64,000 nt of DNA. Source: Neisseria dentiae (GTDB lineage: Bacteria > Pseudomonadota > Gammaproteobacteria > Burkholderiales > Neisseriaceae). Shown piece by piece: positions 35,756 through 45,766 of this stretch. The position numbers were made by a program, and so were the translations under genes. Numbering within the stretch: the stretch's first letter is position 1; the number at the start of each line of letters is the position of its first letter. The notes beneath the pieces are model-generated. The model was not told where the DNA came from and searched no databases. It saw only the letters and a list, made by a program, of their open reading frames with translations. The stretch is taken from the NCBI RefSeq assembly GCF_014055005.1, contig NZ_CP059570.1, forward strand, positions 992,001 through 1,056,000, written 5' to 3'.

Positions 35756-36976
35756 ATGTCAAACAACCGTTTCCATTCACTCAACGAATACGAAAAACTG
35801 AAGCGTAAAAACCGCCGCCGCTTAGTCGGCGCATCCGCGCTGGTGATATTTGCAGGCATTCTGCTGGCCAATGTTCTGAACCGGGGCGGCGGAGACGAAG
35901 CCGCCGAAAACATCAGCATCGAAAAAGCCGCTTCAGCCGCATCGGAAACTGCGCCGCAGGTAGAGCTGGCCAATCAGGCCGCTTCTTCCGACGATGCTTC
36001 CGATTTGTCGCCCGCCGCCGTGTTGGAACCCGCTCCGGCCGACACCGAAACCACCGAACTGAACAACCCGCTTGCCAACCCGCCCGCGCAAACGCCGGCA
36101 CAACCCGCACCCGCAGAACAAACGGTATCCGAACCCGCCGCCCAAACCGCCGCGGCAACCGCAGCCGCAAAAGCAGCGGCCGAGAAAAAAGCGGCGGAAA
36201 CCAAACCCGCCGCCAAACCCGTGCAGGCCGAAGCGCCCAAACCCCAACCTAAACCACAACCCAAGCCGCAGCCCAAACCCGAAGAAACCGCCCCGCCGCC
36301 GGTGGTGGTGATTAACAACCGCGTCGAACCCGATGCCGAAGCCGAACGCAAAGCCGCCGCCAAAAAAGCCGAAGCCGAGCGCCTGAAACGGCAGGCACAG
36401 CAAAAAGCCGCCGCCGAACGTTTGAAACAGCAAGAGCAGCAAAAAGCAGCGGCACAGCAGGCCCAACAGGAAGCGCAGGCACGCAAAGCGCGCGAGCAGG
36501 CCGCAGCCAAAGAGGCCGAACGCCAGAAAGCCGCCCGTTTGGCCGAGCAGGAAGCAGGCCGTCTGAAAGCGCAAAAAGAAGCCCGCGCCAAAGCCGAAGC
36601 TGAAAAACGCGCCGCCGAAGCCGCCAAGAAAAAACAGCAGGAAACCAACCGCAAAGCCGCACAAGACGCCTTAAACAACAAATCCGCGCAGACATCGGTT
36701 GAAAAAAGTGATCCCAAAACCATTTTAGAAGGCAAGCCCGCCTCCAAAAAAGCCATTATCCAAGCCGGCGCATACAGCAACCGCGACCAAGCCAAACAAA
36801 TGCAGCAGAAGCTGGCCGATGCGGGCGTGAGCGCCTACATCACCGAAGTGGAAACCAGCAAAGGCAAAGTTTACCGCGTGCGCACCGGCCACTACCCCGA
36901 CCGGGAAACCGCCGGCAAGGCTTTGGAACGGCTGCGTAAAAAAGGTGCCGACGGCATCGTAATCGGACAACCCTGA
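35756..36976 (+). CDS. SPOR-domain membrane protein (DedD/FtsN-like)
   Basis: The protein has 406 residues. There is a short cytoplasmic N-terminus, one membrane helix (LVGASALVIFAGILLANVL, about 23-41), then a very long periplasmic linker rich in Ala, Lys, Gln and Pro with KPQPKPQPK repeats and a probable coiled coil (about 200-310). A C-terminal SPOR domain follows (AIIQAGAYSNRDQAKQMQQK to GADGIVIGQP), which binds denuded septal glycans. The product probably acts at the division septum. A DUS encodes GRLKAQ in the coil. The stop codon overlaps the cvpA ATG by 1 nt. Confidence 0.87.
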   Translation: MSNNRFHSLNEYEKLKRKNRRRLVGASALVIFAGILLANVLNRGGGDEAAENISIEKAASAASETAPQVELANQAASSDDASDLSPAAVLEPAPADTETTELNNPLANPPAQTPAQPAPAEQTVSEPAAQTAAATAAAKAAAEKKAAETKPAAKPVQAEAPKPQPKPQPKPQPKPEETAPPPVVVINNRVEPDAEAERKAAAKKAEAERLKRQAQQKAAAERLKQQEQQKAAAQQAQQEAQARKAREQAAAKEAERQKAARLAEQEAGRLKAQKEARAKAEAEKRAAEAAKKKQQETNRKAAQDALNNKSAQTSVEKSDPKTILEGKPASKKAIIQAGAYSNRDQAKQMQQKLADAGVSAYITEVETSKGKVYRVRTGHYPDRETAGKALERLRKKGADGIVIGQP

Positions 36977-37473
36977 TGGCAACTTTCGACCTGCTCGCCT
37001 TCGGCCTGATCGGCCTGTGCATTATCGTTTCGATGATGCGCGGCATGATCGCCGAAGTGGCCTCTTTAATCACTTGGATTGTGGCGTTTATCGCAGCCAA
37101 AATGTTTGCCGTGCCGTTTTCGGAAATCGCTTTCCGCTCGTTCGAGTCGCGCCCTGTGGCTGTGGCTTTGTCATTTATCGTTCTGTTTGCCGCTGCATGG
37201 CTGGTGCAGCGTTTTTTACGTTCGCTGCTCACCGGTGCCGCGCAAGCCGCGGGCTTGGGCGGCGTCAACCGCCTGCTCGGCGGTGCATTCGGCGCGCTCA
37301 AAGGTGTTTTGCTGGTTACGCTGGCGGTAATCGCCTGCTCGTTTACCGACCTGCCGCAAACCGACGGCTGGCGCCAATCGCTCAGCGCCCGCTATTTCGA
37401 GTCGCTGGCCCAGTTCGCGGTACCCTATCTGCCGGGTGCCGTTGCAGATAAAATACAGTATCAACCCCTTTAA
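36976..37473 (+). CDS. cvpA: CvpA family membrane protein
   Basis: The protein has 165 residues and four predicted membrane helices. The CvpA signature is visible in FDLLAFGLIGLCIIVSMMRG, followed by SLITWIVAFIAA. The gene overlaps the SPOR gene stop by 1 nt and precedes purF, the same order as dedD-cvpA-purF in E. coli. CvpA is required for colicin V production in E. coli and has a general envelope role. Confidence 0.92.
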   Translation: MATFDLLAFGLIGLCIIVSMMRGMIAEVASLITWIVAFIAAKMFAVPFSEIAFRSFESRPVAVALSFIVLFAAAWLVQRFLRSLLTGAAQAAGLGGVNRLLGGAFGALKGVLLVTLAVIACSFTDLPQTDGWRQSLSARYFESLAQFAVPYLPGAVADKIQYQPL

Positions 37474-37489
37474 ATGTTCGGAGAGAAAA

Positions 37490-39025
37490 ATGTGTGGCGT
37501 ATTGGGCATGGTAGCCTACCAACCTGTAAACCAAAGCCTTTATGACGGCCTGCAAATGCTGCAACACCGTGGTCAGGATGCCGCCGGCATCGTTACCGTG
37601 GAAGGCAGCATTTTTCATATGCACAAAGGCAAAGGCATGGTGCGCGACGTATTCCGCACCCGCAATATGCGCGACCTGACAGGCAACGCCGGCATCGCCC
37701 ATGTGCGCTATCCCACCGCAGGCAATGCCGACAGCACCGCCGAAGCGCAACCGTTTTACGTCAGCTCGCCGTTCGGCATCGTGCTGGGGCACAACGGCAA
37801 CCTCACCAACACCGAAGAGCTGTATGAAAACGTGTGCCACAAACACTTGCGCCACATCAACACCCGCTCTGATTCGGAAGTGCTGCTCAACGTGTTCGCC
37901 CACGAACTGCGCCGCGAAGTAACCGATTCCGGCGCTTCGCAGCTCAGCGTCGATAATATTTTCGACGCCGTCGCCAAACTTCACAAACGCGTGCGCGGCG
38001 CATACGGCGTAGTGGCCATGATAGCCGGCTACGGCATGGTGGCTTTCCGCGACCCGCTCGGCATCCGCCCGCTGGTGCTGGGCACGCAAGCCGCTTCAGA
38101 CGGCCGCACCGCCTATGCCGTGGCTTCCGAATCGGTTGCCTTTAATGCCATCGAATTCGATTTGGCGCGCGACATCGCCCCCGGCGAAGCCGTGTTCATT
38201 TCTTTAGACGGGCAGTTTTTCTCCCGCCAATGCGCCGAAAACCCCAGCCTCAGCCCCTGCCTGTTCGAATACGTTTACTTCGCCCGCCCCGATTCGGTAA
38301 TCGACAACGTTTCCGTTTACCGCGCCCGTTTGGGCATGGGCGTAACACTGGCCGAAAAAGTGAAGCGTGAACTGCCCATCGACGATATCGACGTGATCAT
38401 GCCGATTCCCGATACCAGCCGCCCCAGCGCAATGGAGCTTGCCCATCATCTGGGCAAACTTTACCGCGAAGGGCTGATTAAAAACCGCTATATCGGCCGC
38501 ACCTTCATCATGCCCGGCCAGGCCACCCGCAAAAAATCGGTGCGCCAGAAACTCAGCCCGATGGAATCCGAGTTCAAAGGCAAAAGCGTGCTGCTGGTAG
38601 ATGATTCCATTGTACGCGGCACCACCAGCCGCGAAATCGTCGAAATGGTGCGCGCATCCGGCGCCCGCAAAGTCTATTTCGCCTCTGCCGCCCCCGAAGT
38701 GCGCTACCCCAACGTGTACGGCATCGATATGCCGACCCGCGAAGAGCTGATAGCCAACGGCCGCGATAAAGACGAAATCGCCCGCGAAATCGGTGCCGAC
38801 GGCTGCGTTTTCCAAGATTTGGCCGAGCTGGAACAAGTGGTGAAATCACTCAACCCCGCCATCGATTCGTTCGACACTTCCTGCTTCAGCGGCCGCTACC
38901 CCACCGGCGATATCGACGAAGCCTACCTGCAAAAACTCTCCGCCGACAAATCCCTGCCCGCCGCACTCACCGGCACCGTCCACACCGCGATACGCATCAA
39001 CAACCATTCGGAAGACGATGAATAA
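37490..39025 (+). CDS. purF: Amidophosphoribosyltransferase
   Basis: The protein has 511 residues from ATG 37490; this start exposes the catalytic C2 (MCGVLGMV) and follows a GGAGAG ribosome site, whereas the upstream in-frame start would bury it. The glutaminase domain shows LQHRGQDAAGI and HVRYPTAG. The phosphoribosyltransferase domain has the PRPP motif VLLVDDSIVRGTTSREIV. It catalyses the first committed step of purine synthesis. A DUS is embedded near 38098. Confidence 0.95.
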   Translation: MCGVLGMVAYQPVNQSLYDGLQMLQHRGQDAAGIVTVEGSIFHMHKGKGMVRDVFRTRNMRDLTGNAGIAHVRYPTAGNADSTAEAQPFYVSSPFGIVLGHNGNLTNTEELYENVCHKHLRHINTRSDSEVLLNVFAHELRREVTDSGASQLSVDNIFDAVAKLHKRVRGAYGVVAMIAGYGMVAFRDPLGIRPLVLGTQAASDGRTAYAVASESVAFNAIEFDLARDIAPGEAVFISLDGQFFSRQCAENPSLSPCLFEYVYFARPDSVIDNVSVYRARLGMGVTLAEKVKRELPIDDIDVIMPIPDTSRPSAMELAHHLGKLYREGLIKNRYIGRTFIMPGQATRKKSVRQKLSPMESEFKGKSVLLVDDSIVRGTTSREIVEMVRASGARKVYFASAAPEVRYPNVYGIDMPTREELIANGRDKDEIAREIGADGCVFQDLAELEQVVKSLNPAIDSFDTSCFSGRYPTGDIDEAYLQKLSADKSLPAALTGTVHTAIRINNHSEDDE

Positions 39026-39049
39026 CCTTTGGCCGATATAGAAGCGGTA

Positions 39050-39086
39050 AAAGGCCGTCTGAAAAATATCATTCAGACGGCCTTTG
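39050..39086 (+). terminator. Inverted DUS terminator after purF
   Basis: AAAAGGCCGTCTGAA and TTCAGACGGCCTTT pair across a short AT loop 25 bp after the purF stop codon. Confidence 0.85.
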
Positions 39087-39167
39087 GCAACATTCGAATT
39101 AAATGGGCATTTGGGTTGGTAAAAATCGCTGAAAGCATTACCATGTAAGGCTTTCAGCGATTTTTTT

Positions 39168-39710
39168 GCCAATGAACACAAAATGCCCATTTTGCCACCA
39201 AAACACCCTAATCAAATATGGCCGTAAAAACAGTCGACAAAGATATAAATGTTCTGCCTGCCATAAATTCCTTCACACTCAAACCGCTTGATAATAACCA
39301 TCTCTGCCGCACGAATACATCCACCTCAAACAAATCTGTGCACAAATCACAAAACGCTATCAATGCAGCACCAAAACAATCCACCGGCGTATCAAACAAG
39401 GCAGCTTAAATTGCCGACAAACCCCTTAAGTCCGTTGCCAACCTTATCATGAATCCCCTATTTCGGCAGATTATTCGGCGTTATGATTTTCATGAGCCAA
39501 CTAAACGGCAGCATAATCCACAAACAACACGTCATCAATAAAACAGTTGCCCTTTACGAAGCAGGTTTAATCGTCGTCATGAAAAAAGCATACGTATTCA
39601 AAGCATGACCGCAGACGGCTTCAAAGACATCGCCCAACTCTTTTCCGATATCCCCTTCCAATCATGCCGATAATATGGCGCTCATACAAACTACTTGAAC
39701 GAAATCAGTT
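39168..39710 (+). pseudogene. Degenerate zinc-ribbon transposase
   Basis: In order, and across frameshifts and stops, the segment reads KCPFCHQNTLIKYGR and RYKCSACHKFL (zinc ribbon), then QICAQITKRYQCSTKTIHRR (HTH), then FGRLFGVMIF, KTVALYEAGL and TADGFKDIAQLFSDIPFQ. This order of zinc ribbon, HTH and DDE start resembles IS1249/IS256-like transposases. It accounts for most of the 910-bp gap between purF and pqiC; the rest of the gap (39710-39935) holds nothing I recognise. Confidence 0.65.
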
Positions 39711-39935
39711 CCAATGAAGACGGCACACAAAAATAGTACCCACAAAAGATTAAGGGGCACGTATAGCAGCCTAAAATGTAACCTAGCTTATCTGTTTATT
39801 TTTGAACAAAATAGGGAATTAGATACACCGAACACGACCAATATACCAGAAGGTAGATTTGGCGAATTGAAGACCCAAAAACGCTGCCATGCGGGTGTGG
39901 GTTAGATAATTTAGAGCAGCCCCACATAATTATTA

Positions 39936-40454
39936 TCAATCAACCACCGCCGCAGCCGCCTTTTCCAAGCCCTGATTCAACGATTCGACCATGGCTGCGT
40001 AACCGTCGCCGTTTTGTGGTGTTTCAACATGGAAGGGGCGGCTTTGTCCGTTCGGCCACAAGGCATAGCCGCTTACCAATGTTTTGCCCTGGTAACTGCC
40101 CTGAAACGCTTCCACATAAATTTTCAGTATTTGCGTACTGCTGCTTCTTGCGGCCGGCACGAAGATATGGCGGCCGCCGAGGCGGTTGAGTTTGTTGCTG
40201 AAACCGGATGCCAGCGCATTATCCAGCGAGCCTGCCCATAAATGGTTGCGGGCGAAGTTCACATGATAGGCATCGGTTTGATAAACCAACCCGCCGTTAT
40301 TGAGCGGCTCGGCCAGATACACACGCACGGCGATTTCGCTGCCGCTTTTGGCGGGGAGGCTGTATTGGCTGTCGGGCAGCGTGAAATATTGGGTTGCGGG
40401 GGTGCTGCACGCGCCCAGGGCGGCCAGCGCGCCTATCATTATCCATTTGCGCAT
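39936..40454 (-). CDS. pqiC: PqiC-type outer-membrane lipoprotein
   Basis: The protein has 172 residues with a lipoprotein signal ending LGACS. Motifs are YFTLPDSQYSLP and IAVRVYLAEPLNNGGLVYQT (ABC-type auxiliary lipoprotein, DUF330). PqiC partners the PqiB tunnel at the outer membrane for lipid trafficking across the periplasm. Its start overlaps the pqiB stop codon by 1 nt. Confidence 0.9.
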   Translation of the reverse strand: MRKWIMIGALAALGACSTPATQYFTLPDSQYSLPAKSGSEIAVRVYLAEPLNNGGLVYQTDAYHVNFARNHLWAGSLDNALASGFSNKLNRLGGRHIFVPAARSSSTQILKIYVEAFQGSYQGKTLVSGYALWPNGQSRPFHVETPQNGDGYAAMVESLNQGLEKAAAAVVD

Positions 40455-42106
40455 CAGCGGCTTCCTTTCGGTATCGGGTCTTTGGTGTTGCTGTTGAAAA
40501 TCAGCGAATTGGGTTTTTCTTTCAAAGTGTTGATTACGGGCTGCGCATCTTTCAGGGTTTTATCGATGCTCTGCAAAGTGCTCTGCACGTCGCCGTAAAG
40601 CGGCGATTGCGGCGACACGCCTTGCAGGGTTTGGCGCAGCTCGCGCAGGGTTTGGTTCAGCTCGTTGGGGATATTCTGCGTTTGCGGCTTGCTGATTAAG
40701 GCGTTGGCGGAATTCAGGGTGGCCTTCAGCTCGCGCAGCGATCCGTTCAACTCGCCCACGGTTTTTTCCAGCGGCAGTTTGTTGAATTTTTCAAGTAGGC
40801 TGCCCAGTTGCGCCTGCAAATCGTCGAGGCCGCCGCCGCGGGTGGCGATAACGACGTTGCCGTTATAGTCGGCAAACGGTTTGAGTTTGGCGCTTTCAGA
40901 CGGCCTGTCGTCCAGCTCTATCATTTTGCTGCCGGTTAACAGGTTGTTGCTGGCAATAGTGGCGGTTAAGCCTTTGCTTAAGGCCGTCTGAAACTGGTTT
41001 TGCCAATATTCGCGGCTTTGGGCATCGGCATTAAGCTCCATGCGTTCGGGCTCGATGCGGATGCGCACGGGAATCCAGCCGTTTTCAAACAGTTTGAGGC
41101 TGTCGTTTTGGGCAAAATAAGGCACGTCGGCCACGGCGCCGATATTGATGCCTTTGTATTCCACGGGCGCGCCGCTCACCAGGCCGCGCACGCTTTGTTT
41201 GAAAAAGGCGGTGTAATAAAGGGAGCGTTCGGTCGGCAGGTTGTCGATTTCGCTGCGGTTGTTGTAAAGCTCGAAGGTGTCGTCATTTACGGCGGGTTTG
41301 CCTTTGTCGCCGCCGGTGGGCGCGGCAAACGAGATGGCGCCCGAAAGCAAGGCGGGAATAGGCGCGGAATCTACCCGTATGCCGTTGCCGGTGGTTTCGA
41401 TATTGATGCCGCTTTGCAGCCAGAATTGGCTGTTTTCGCCCACCAGTTTGTCGTTGGGGCTTTGAATAAACACAGTGTAGTTAACGGTTTGGTCTTGCGG
41501 GTTGAATTCGGCGCTCTCCACCACCCCCACGCTGAAATCTTCATACAGCACGGGGCTGCCGGCGCCTATCATTTTATCGTTGAGGCCGATGAGTTTCAGG
41601 CGCAGGCCGTTTTGCCCGATGGCGGCGATCGGCGGGATATCGAGCACTTCGAAACGCTCTTCGGTTTCTTCGCTTTTGCCGGGTGTGAAAGCGATATACG
41701 AGCCGGAAACCAGTGTATTGAGGCCGGAAATCCCGCTTTGGTCGATACGCGGTTTCACCACCCAAAACTGGGTGTCTTTACGCATCATGTCTTTCGCATC
41801 GGCGGTCAGGCGGGCGGTAACTTCCACGCCTTTTTGGTCGCTGCGCAGGCGGATGCGGGTTACGCGCCCTACTTCCACGCTCAACACTTTCACCACGGTG
41901 TTGTTCACTTCGATACCGTCGGCGCTGTCCATCAGCAAGGTGATTTCCGGCCCGCGGTTGCGGATGTCCTTCATCAGCAGCCAGCCGCCCGCAATCAGGG
42001 CGATCAGCGGGATTAGCCAGATAACCGAGGTAAATACGTTGGTTTTGCGCACCACAGCCGGAACAGGCTGATGGGCAGGTTGTTTATTGTTGTCGTTACT
42101 CATCAT
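40454..42106 (-). CDS. pqiB: PqiB, MCE-domain intermembrane transport protein
   Basis: The protein has 550 residues. One N-terminal membrane helix (VIWLIPLIALIAGGWLLM) precedes three MCE domains: GPEITLLMDSADGIEVNNTV, then LRLKLIGLNDKMIGAGSPVL and a third around RGLVSGAPVEYKGINIGAV (each quoted in part). A long C-terminal helical region follows (LRELKATLNSANALI). MCE hexamers form lipid channels across the periplasm. Two DUS lie in the coding region (near 40903 and 40981). It overlaps pqiA by 4 nt. Confidence 0.93.
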   Translation of the reverse strand: MMSNDNNKQPAHQPVPAVVRKTNVFTSVIWLIPLIALIAGGWLLMKDIRNRGPEITLLMDSADGIEVNNTVVKVLSVEVGRVTRIRLRSDQKGVEVTARLTADAKDMMRKDTQFWVVKPRIDQSGISGLNTLVSGSYIAFTPGKSEETEERFEVLDIPPIAAIGQNGLRLKLIGLNDKMIGAGSPVLYEDFSVGVVESAEFNPQDQTVNYTVFIQSPNDKLVGENSQFWLQSGINIETTGNGIRVDSAPIPALLSGAISFAAPTGGDKGKPAVNDDTFELYNNRSEIDNLPTERSLYYTAFFKQSVRGLVSGAPVEYKGINIGAVADVPYFAQNDSLKLFENGWIPVRIRIEPERMELNADAQSREYWQNQFQTALSKGLTATIASNNLLTGSKMIELDDRPSESAKLKPFADYNGNVVIATRGGGLDDLQAQLGSLLEKFNKLPLEKTVGELNGSLRELKATLNSANALISKPQTQNIPNELNQTLRELRQTLQGVSPQSPLYGDVQSTLQSIDKTLKDAQPVINTLKEKPNSLIFNSNTKDPIPKGSR

Positions 42107-43428
42107 TCAGGTTGGTTTGCCGGCACCTTTTCAGACGGCCTGTTTGCAGATTGTTCAAAAGAATGCGCTTTGTCCCACAAAAGGCGCGGGTCGAAAAAAT
42201 AGGCGGACAGCATGGTTAACAGCACCACCAGGCAGAAATACACCGCTGCCTGCCCCGGCACCACCCGTGCCACATAGGTATGGAACGCACTCATCAAGAT
42301 GATAATCACAAAAATATCGATCATCGACCATTTGCCGATGGATTCTGTGAAACGGTAGAGCCGCTGCATGGTGCGCGCACCGGCGGGCAGGCCGTAGCGC
42401 GCGCTGATATTGAGCACCAGCAGCAGCACGATTTTCGCGCCCGGCACCAGAATGCTGGCGCTGAAAATAATCACCGCAATCAGCTTGTCGCCGTCGTTCC
42501 ACATATACACGATACCGTTGAAAATCGTGTTGATCTGCACCGTGGTCGGGTTGGAGGAAATCATAATCGGCAACACGTTTGCCGGAACATACAACAACAT
42601 CGCCGCAATCAGAAAAGCAGTGGAAACGCTCAAACTTTTCGGGCGGCGGTCATACAGGTCCGCCCCGCACACCCCGCAGGTTGCTTCTTCACGCCCGCGG
42701 AAATACAGGCAGCGGCTGCAACAGATGCGGTCTTCCGAGGCCGTCTGAACCGCATCCCTGCCCAACATACGGTGGATTTTGTAATACACCCAATGTTGCG
42801 GAATCGAAACCGACGTGCGGATCAACATCACTGCCAGCACAAACATCAGATAAAACGCCGCCCCAAATTCCACTTTCGCCACGGAAGAGAGCTTGATATA
42901 GGCTACCAGCGTCGAAATAAAAAACACGTCAACCATAATCCAATGGCGCAGCCGAACCAGCGTGCGCGTGGCATACAGCAGGCCGGGATACACTTTTTCG
43001 CGCCACAGTGCCGAATAAACATAGATACACAACAACAAAAACAGCAGCGGCATACCGAAAGTCAGCACGAACATCACTTCGGCCAGAAAACCGAAATCCA
43101 GCAACACCAAGCGCTTCATCATAGCAGGCAGCGACAGAATCGAAGTTACCCCCGCCATCGTTACCGTAACAAACATCATGCTGTACACAAAAGCCATCAG
43201 CACCAACGAAGCGCTTGCATAAGCCAAGGGTGCGATATAGGGGTTTTTCTCCACCTCCACCACTTCGTAACCGCAGTTCGGGCAATGCGCTTCCTGCCCC
43301 TGCCACAAGCGTGGCAGCGCCATACGCTGCCCGCACTCGGGGCAATCGAGCGTATGCGCGGGCAGTGCCGAATCACGTTGCAGCGTGTGATAACGCCACC
43401 AGCGGCGGTAGTTTCGAACAAATTTCAC
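42103..43428 (-). CDS. pqiA: PqiA, inner-membrane protein of the Pqi lipid transport system
   Basis: The protein has 441 residues with two PqiA repeats, each starting with a zinc ribbon: CPECGQRMALP...CPNCG near the N-terminus and CCSRCLYFRG...CGVCGADLYDRR mid-protein. Each is followed by about four membrane helices. GKWSMIDIFVIIILMSAF is the conserved repeat end. It leads the pqiABC operon. A DUS interrupts the second zinc-ribbon region (near 42737). Confidence 0.92.
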   Translation of the reverse strand: MKFVRNYRRWWRYHTLQRDSALPAHTLDCPECGQRMALPRLWQGQEAHCPNCGYEVVEVEKNPYIAPLAYASASLVLMAFVYSMMFVTVTMAGVTSILSLPAMMKRLVLLDFGFLAEVMFVLTFGMPLLFLLLCIYVYSALWREKVYPGLLYATRTLVRLRHWIMVDVFFISTLVAYIKLSSVAKVEFGAAFYLMFVLAVMLIRTSVSIPQHWVYYKIHRMLGRDAVQTASEDRICCSRCLYFRGREEATCGVCGADLYDRRPKSLSVSTAFLIAAMLLYVPANVLPIMISSNPTTVQINTIFNGIVYMWNDGDKLIAVIIFSASILVPGAKIVLLLVLNISARYGLPAGARTMQRLYRFTESIGKWSMIDIFVIIILMSAFHTYVARVVPGQAAVYFCLVVLLTMLSAYFFDPRLLWDKAHSFEQSANRPSEKVPANQPE

Positions 43429-43660
43429 GGCTTTTCAGACGGCCTTTTCCGTCGGCCGACAATAAAATGAAACGCGTATTATAGCCGATAAAGTGCGGTG
43501 TTTTCGGATAACGGGTGTAAAAGGGCACAATCATATCGGCTTCGCATTCCGGCTCAGCCACCGTTCTCTCAAAAGTTTGGTTACCGTTATCAGCTTCGCA
43601 AGTCCGCTACACTTGGATGGAGTAACGGGCTTGCGAAAATCTAAGCATTTCAGACGGCCT

Positions 43661-43845
43661 GAGACCTTTGTAAAACTGCTTTCAGGCCGTCTGAAATGCT
43701 TGATTTCGTCATTTCTGCGCAGGCGGAAATCCAGAGAGAAAAATTTTAAGTATTTATTAAACAAATACTTGGATGTCAATCATCTGGATTCCCGCCTGCG
43801 CGGGAATGACGGAAAATAAACTTTTTTGGGTTTTGCAAATGTCTC
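43661..43845. repeat. Mosaic repeat with dRS3 pair
   Basis: GAGACCTTTGTAAAA and TTTTGCAAATGTCTC bound a DUS, a degenerate dRS3 (43711-43730, ATTTCTGCGCAGGCGGAAAT) and a good dRS3 (43788-43807). The spacer is related to that at 9421-9476. It fills the middle of the 538-bp gap between pqiA and lemA; no gene is seen in that gap. Confidence 0.8.
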
Positions 43846-43966
43846 GGCCTTCCTTAGGGGTATCAGGCCGTCTGAAATCGCACCATACAAACAAAAACCG
43901 CCGGGCATCCTAATATTGAGATGAAACCGGCGGTTTGCTTTATCTTTGATAATCGGTTGTCGCAAA

Positions 43967-44563
43967 CTACATCAAAACACGCGGGCTGATGCCGATAGCG
44001 GTATTGTCTTCAAATTTCAATAAAGCAGCGTTTCTGTTGTGCCCGAGAAATCCGGCCAGCACATTGGCCGGAAACGATTGGCGCATGGTGTTGTAGGAGG
44101 CGGCCGAATCATTATAGGTTTGGCGTGCCGCCGCCACCCGGCTTTCGGCATTATCCAACGCCTCGATTAAGCGGCGGATATCCGGCTCCGACTTCAATTC
44201 GGGGTAGTTTTCAATCACACTCTGCAAATGGCGCAATGCCGCATTCAACTCGGTTTCCACCGCCCCCAAAGAAGAAAGCGAGCTTTCATCAATATTGGCT
44301 GATGCAGCCAGCAAAACCACTTCTGCACGGGCACGGGCAGAAGTTACCGCCTTTAAAACGGCAGGCGTGTGGTTGAGATAATCTTTAGAAACATCCACCA
44401 AAGAAGGAATAATATCGTGGCGGCGTTTGAGCTGGATTTGAATTTGTGAAAAAGCCTTGAGATATTGCCTTTTTCCGGCCAACAACCGTTTATAAACCAT
44501 TATCGGCAGCAACATGCAGAAAACAATCAGAAGCAAAGTGAGAAGCGGTTCCATGACAAACAT
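43967..44563 (-). CDS. lemA: LemA family protein
   Basis: The protein has 198 residues. An N-terminal membrane helix (LLTLLLIVFCMLLPIMVYKR) precedes a four-helix bundle: QIQLKRRHDIIPSLVDVSKD, AVTSARARAE, NYPELKSEPDIRRLIEALDN and a C-terminal NDSAASYNTMRQSFPANVLAG are LemA landmarks. The function is not well established. The 310-bp gap upstream (44564-44874) contains one DUS and no recognisable gene. Confidence 0.88.
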   Translation of the reverse strand: MFVMEPLLTLLLIVFCMLLPIMVYKRLLAGKRQYLKAFSQIQIQLKRRHDIIPSLVDVSKDYLNHTPAVLKAVTSARARAEVVLLAASANIDESSLSSLGAVETELNAALRHLQSVIENYPELKSEPDIRRLIEALDNAESRVAAARQTYNDSAASYNTMRQSFPANVLAGFLGHNRNAALLKFEDNTAIGISPRVLM

Positions 44564-44874
44564 CCTTGTTAATCGGTTATCCCCCCGCGTAATTACCGGG
44601 CTTTTTTATTGTTTATTTGTTCTTAGTATCAACGTTGTAATTATAACCAATCAAAAGAAATGTATCCATATGTTAAGTTATGCAAGGATAAATTTGGCGG
44701 ATAATGTTGTATTCTTACACCATTAAGCCGTTTGCAGGTTACCCTTATGTTTTCCATAATGCCTTTACTGCACAACAATGAAACGGCTGCCCACACTTTC
44801 AGACGGCCTCACGCTGCAACGCCGCCAAACCGGCATGCAGGCAACACCAACGGCCGGTCGGCATATTATTTAAG

Positions 44875-45567
44875 TTATCCTGCGCGGTTTTTTATTCTCG
44901 CCATCCCCAGTATCATTTCGCGCCCACCCTGAAGGGCTTGTCCGTATTCCGGCAATATATGCATTCCTGCCATATGTTTATGCAACACCAACCCATATAC
45001 CGCTGCGGCATGCGGCCACCAACGGTTGCCTGCCGTTTCCATAAAACGGCAAAACCGTAGCAGCCGTTCATGCTCAAAAGGCGGAACATAAACCATAAAC
45101 TGGCCGAAAGCGATTTCAAAACCTAACGCTTTTGCATTTTCTTTCAGAGTCGGCAGAGGCAGGCAATACTTTTTAGCAGGCAGCAACCTGCCGTCGAACC
45201 ATTTGCTGTATCCCCATAGCGAATAAGGATTAAACCCCGTCAACACTATCCTCCCTTCCGGTTTCAGCACGCGGAAAGCCTCGGCAAGCGCAATATGGGG
45301 AACACCGCTGCATTCCAACGTGTGCGGCATTAGTAATATATCTACCGACTCATCGGCCCATGCCCACACACCCGCCTCCATATGAAAATCACGGGCGTTG
45401 CAAAGCCATGCACCGGGCGGTTTCAGCCAACCGCCCATGCCTGCCTGAACAGCCACCTGCACACCATTGCAGACTGGAAACCGATCAAAAAAAGCTCTTT
45501 CCCAATCAGCAATATAACAGCCCGCAGCCGTTTCTGAAAACCAATTGTCAAACATTTCGAAATTCAC
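44875..45567 (-). CDS. SAM-dependent class I methyltransferase
   Basis: The protein has 230 residues and fits the Methyltransf_11 pattern: NARDFHMEAGVWAWADESVD, LLMPHTLECSGVPHIALAEAFRVLKP (the acidic loop and post-III region) and GRIVLTGFNPYSLWG. The glycine-rich SAM motif is weak (VAVQAGMGGWLKPP). This type often sits by gloB/rnhA in proteobacteria, but here it lies alone between lemA and mltD. The substrate is unknown. Confidence 0.78.
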   Translation of the reverse strand: MNFEMFDNWFSETAAGCYIADWERAFFDRFPVCNGVQVAVQAGMGGWLKPPGAWLCNARDFHMEAGVWAWADESVDILLMPHTLECSGVPHIALAEAFRVLKPEGRIVLTGFNPYSLWGYSKWFDGRLLPAKKYCLPLPTLKENAKALGFEIAFGQFMVYVPPFEHERLLRFCRFMETAGNRWWPHAAAVYGLVLHKHMAGMHILPEYGQALQGGREMILGMARIKNRAG

Positions 45568-45696
45568 GCAGTCCGAACCTTATTTTATTGATAAACAATC
45601 ATAACAGCACATAAAATATACCTGAAAAAATTCTTTCACTCGATATGATTCATTCAGTAAGCATTTCAATTACTTCAGATATTTCCTGATAATTTC

Positions 45697-45725
45697 TTGA
45701 CTTCATGCCTTTAAAATATTACTAT
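45697..45725 (+). promoter_or_regulatory. Probable sigma-70 promoter of the mltD-like gene
   Basis: TTGACT (45697-45702) and TACTAT (45720-45725) are separated by 17 nt, in an AT-rich gap 42 bp before the start codon. Confidence 0.5.
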
Positions 45726-45766
45726 CCCTTACATTCAAAATCACTATCCCGGAATTTATAAAGACT

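Noticed and set aside
42280..43470. 396-codon plus-strand ORF antisense to pqiA
   Set aside because: The composition (His, Gln, Arg, Asn rich) is typical of antisense; pqiA on the other strand has clear zinc ribbons and membrane helices.
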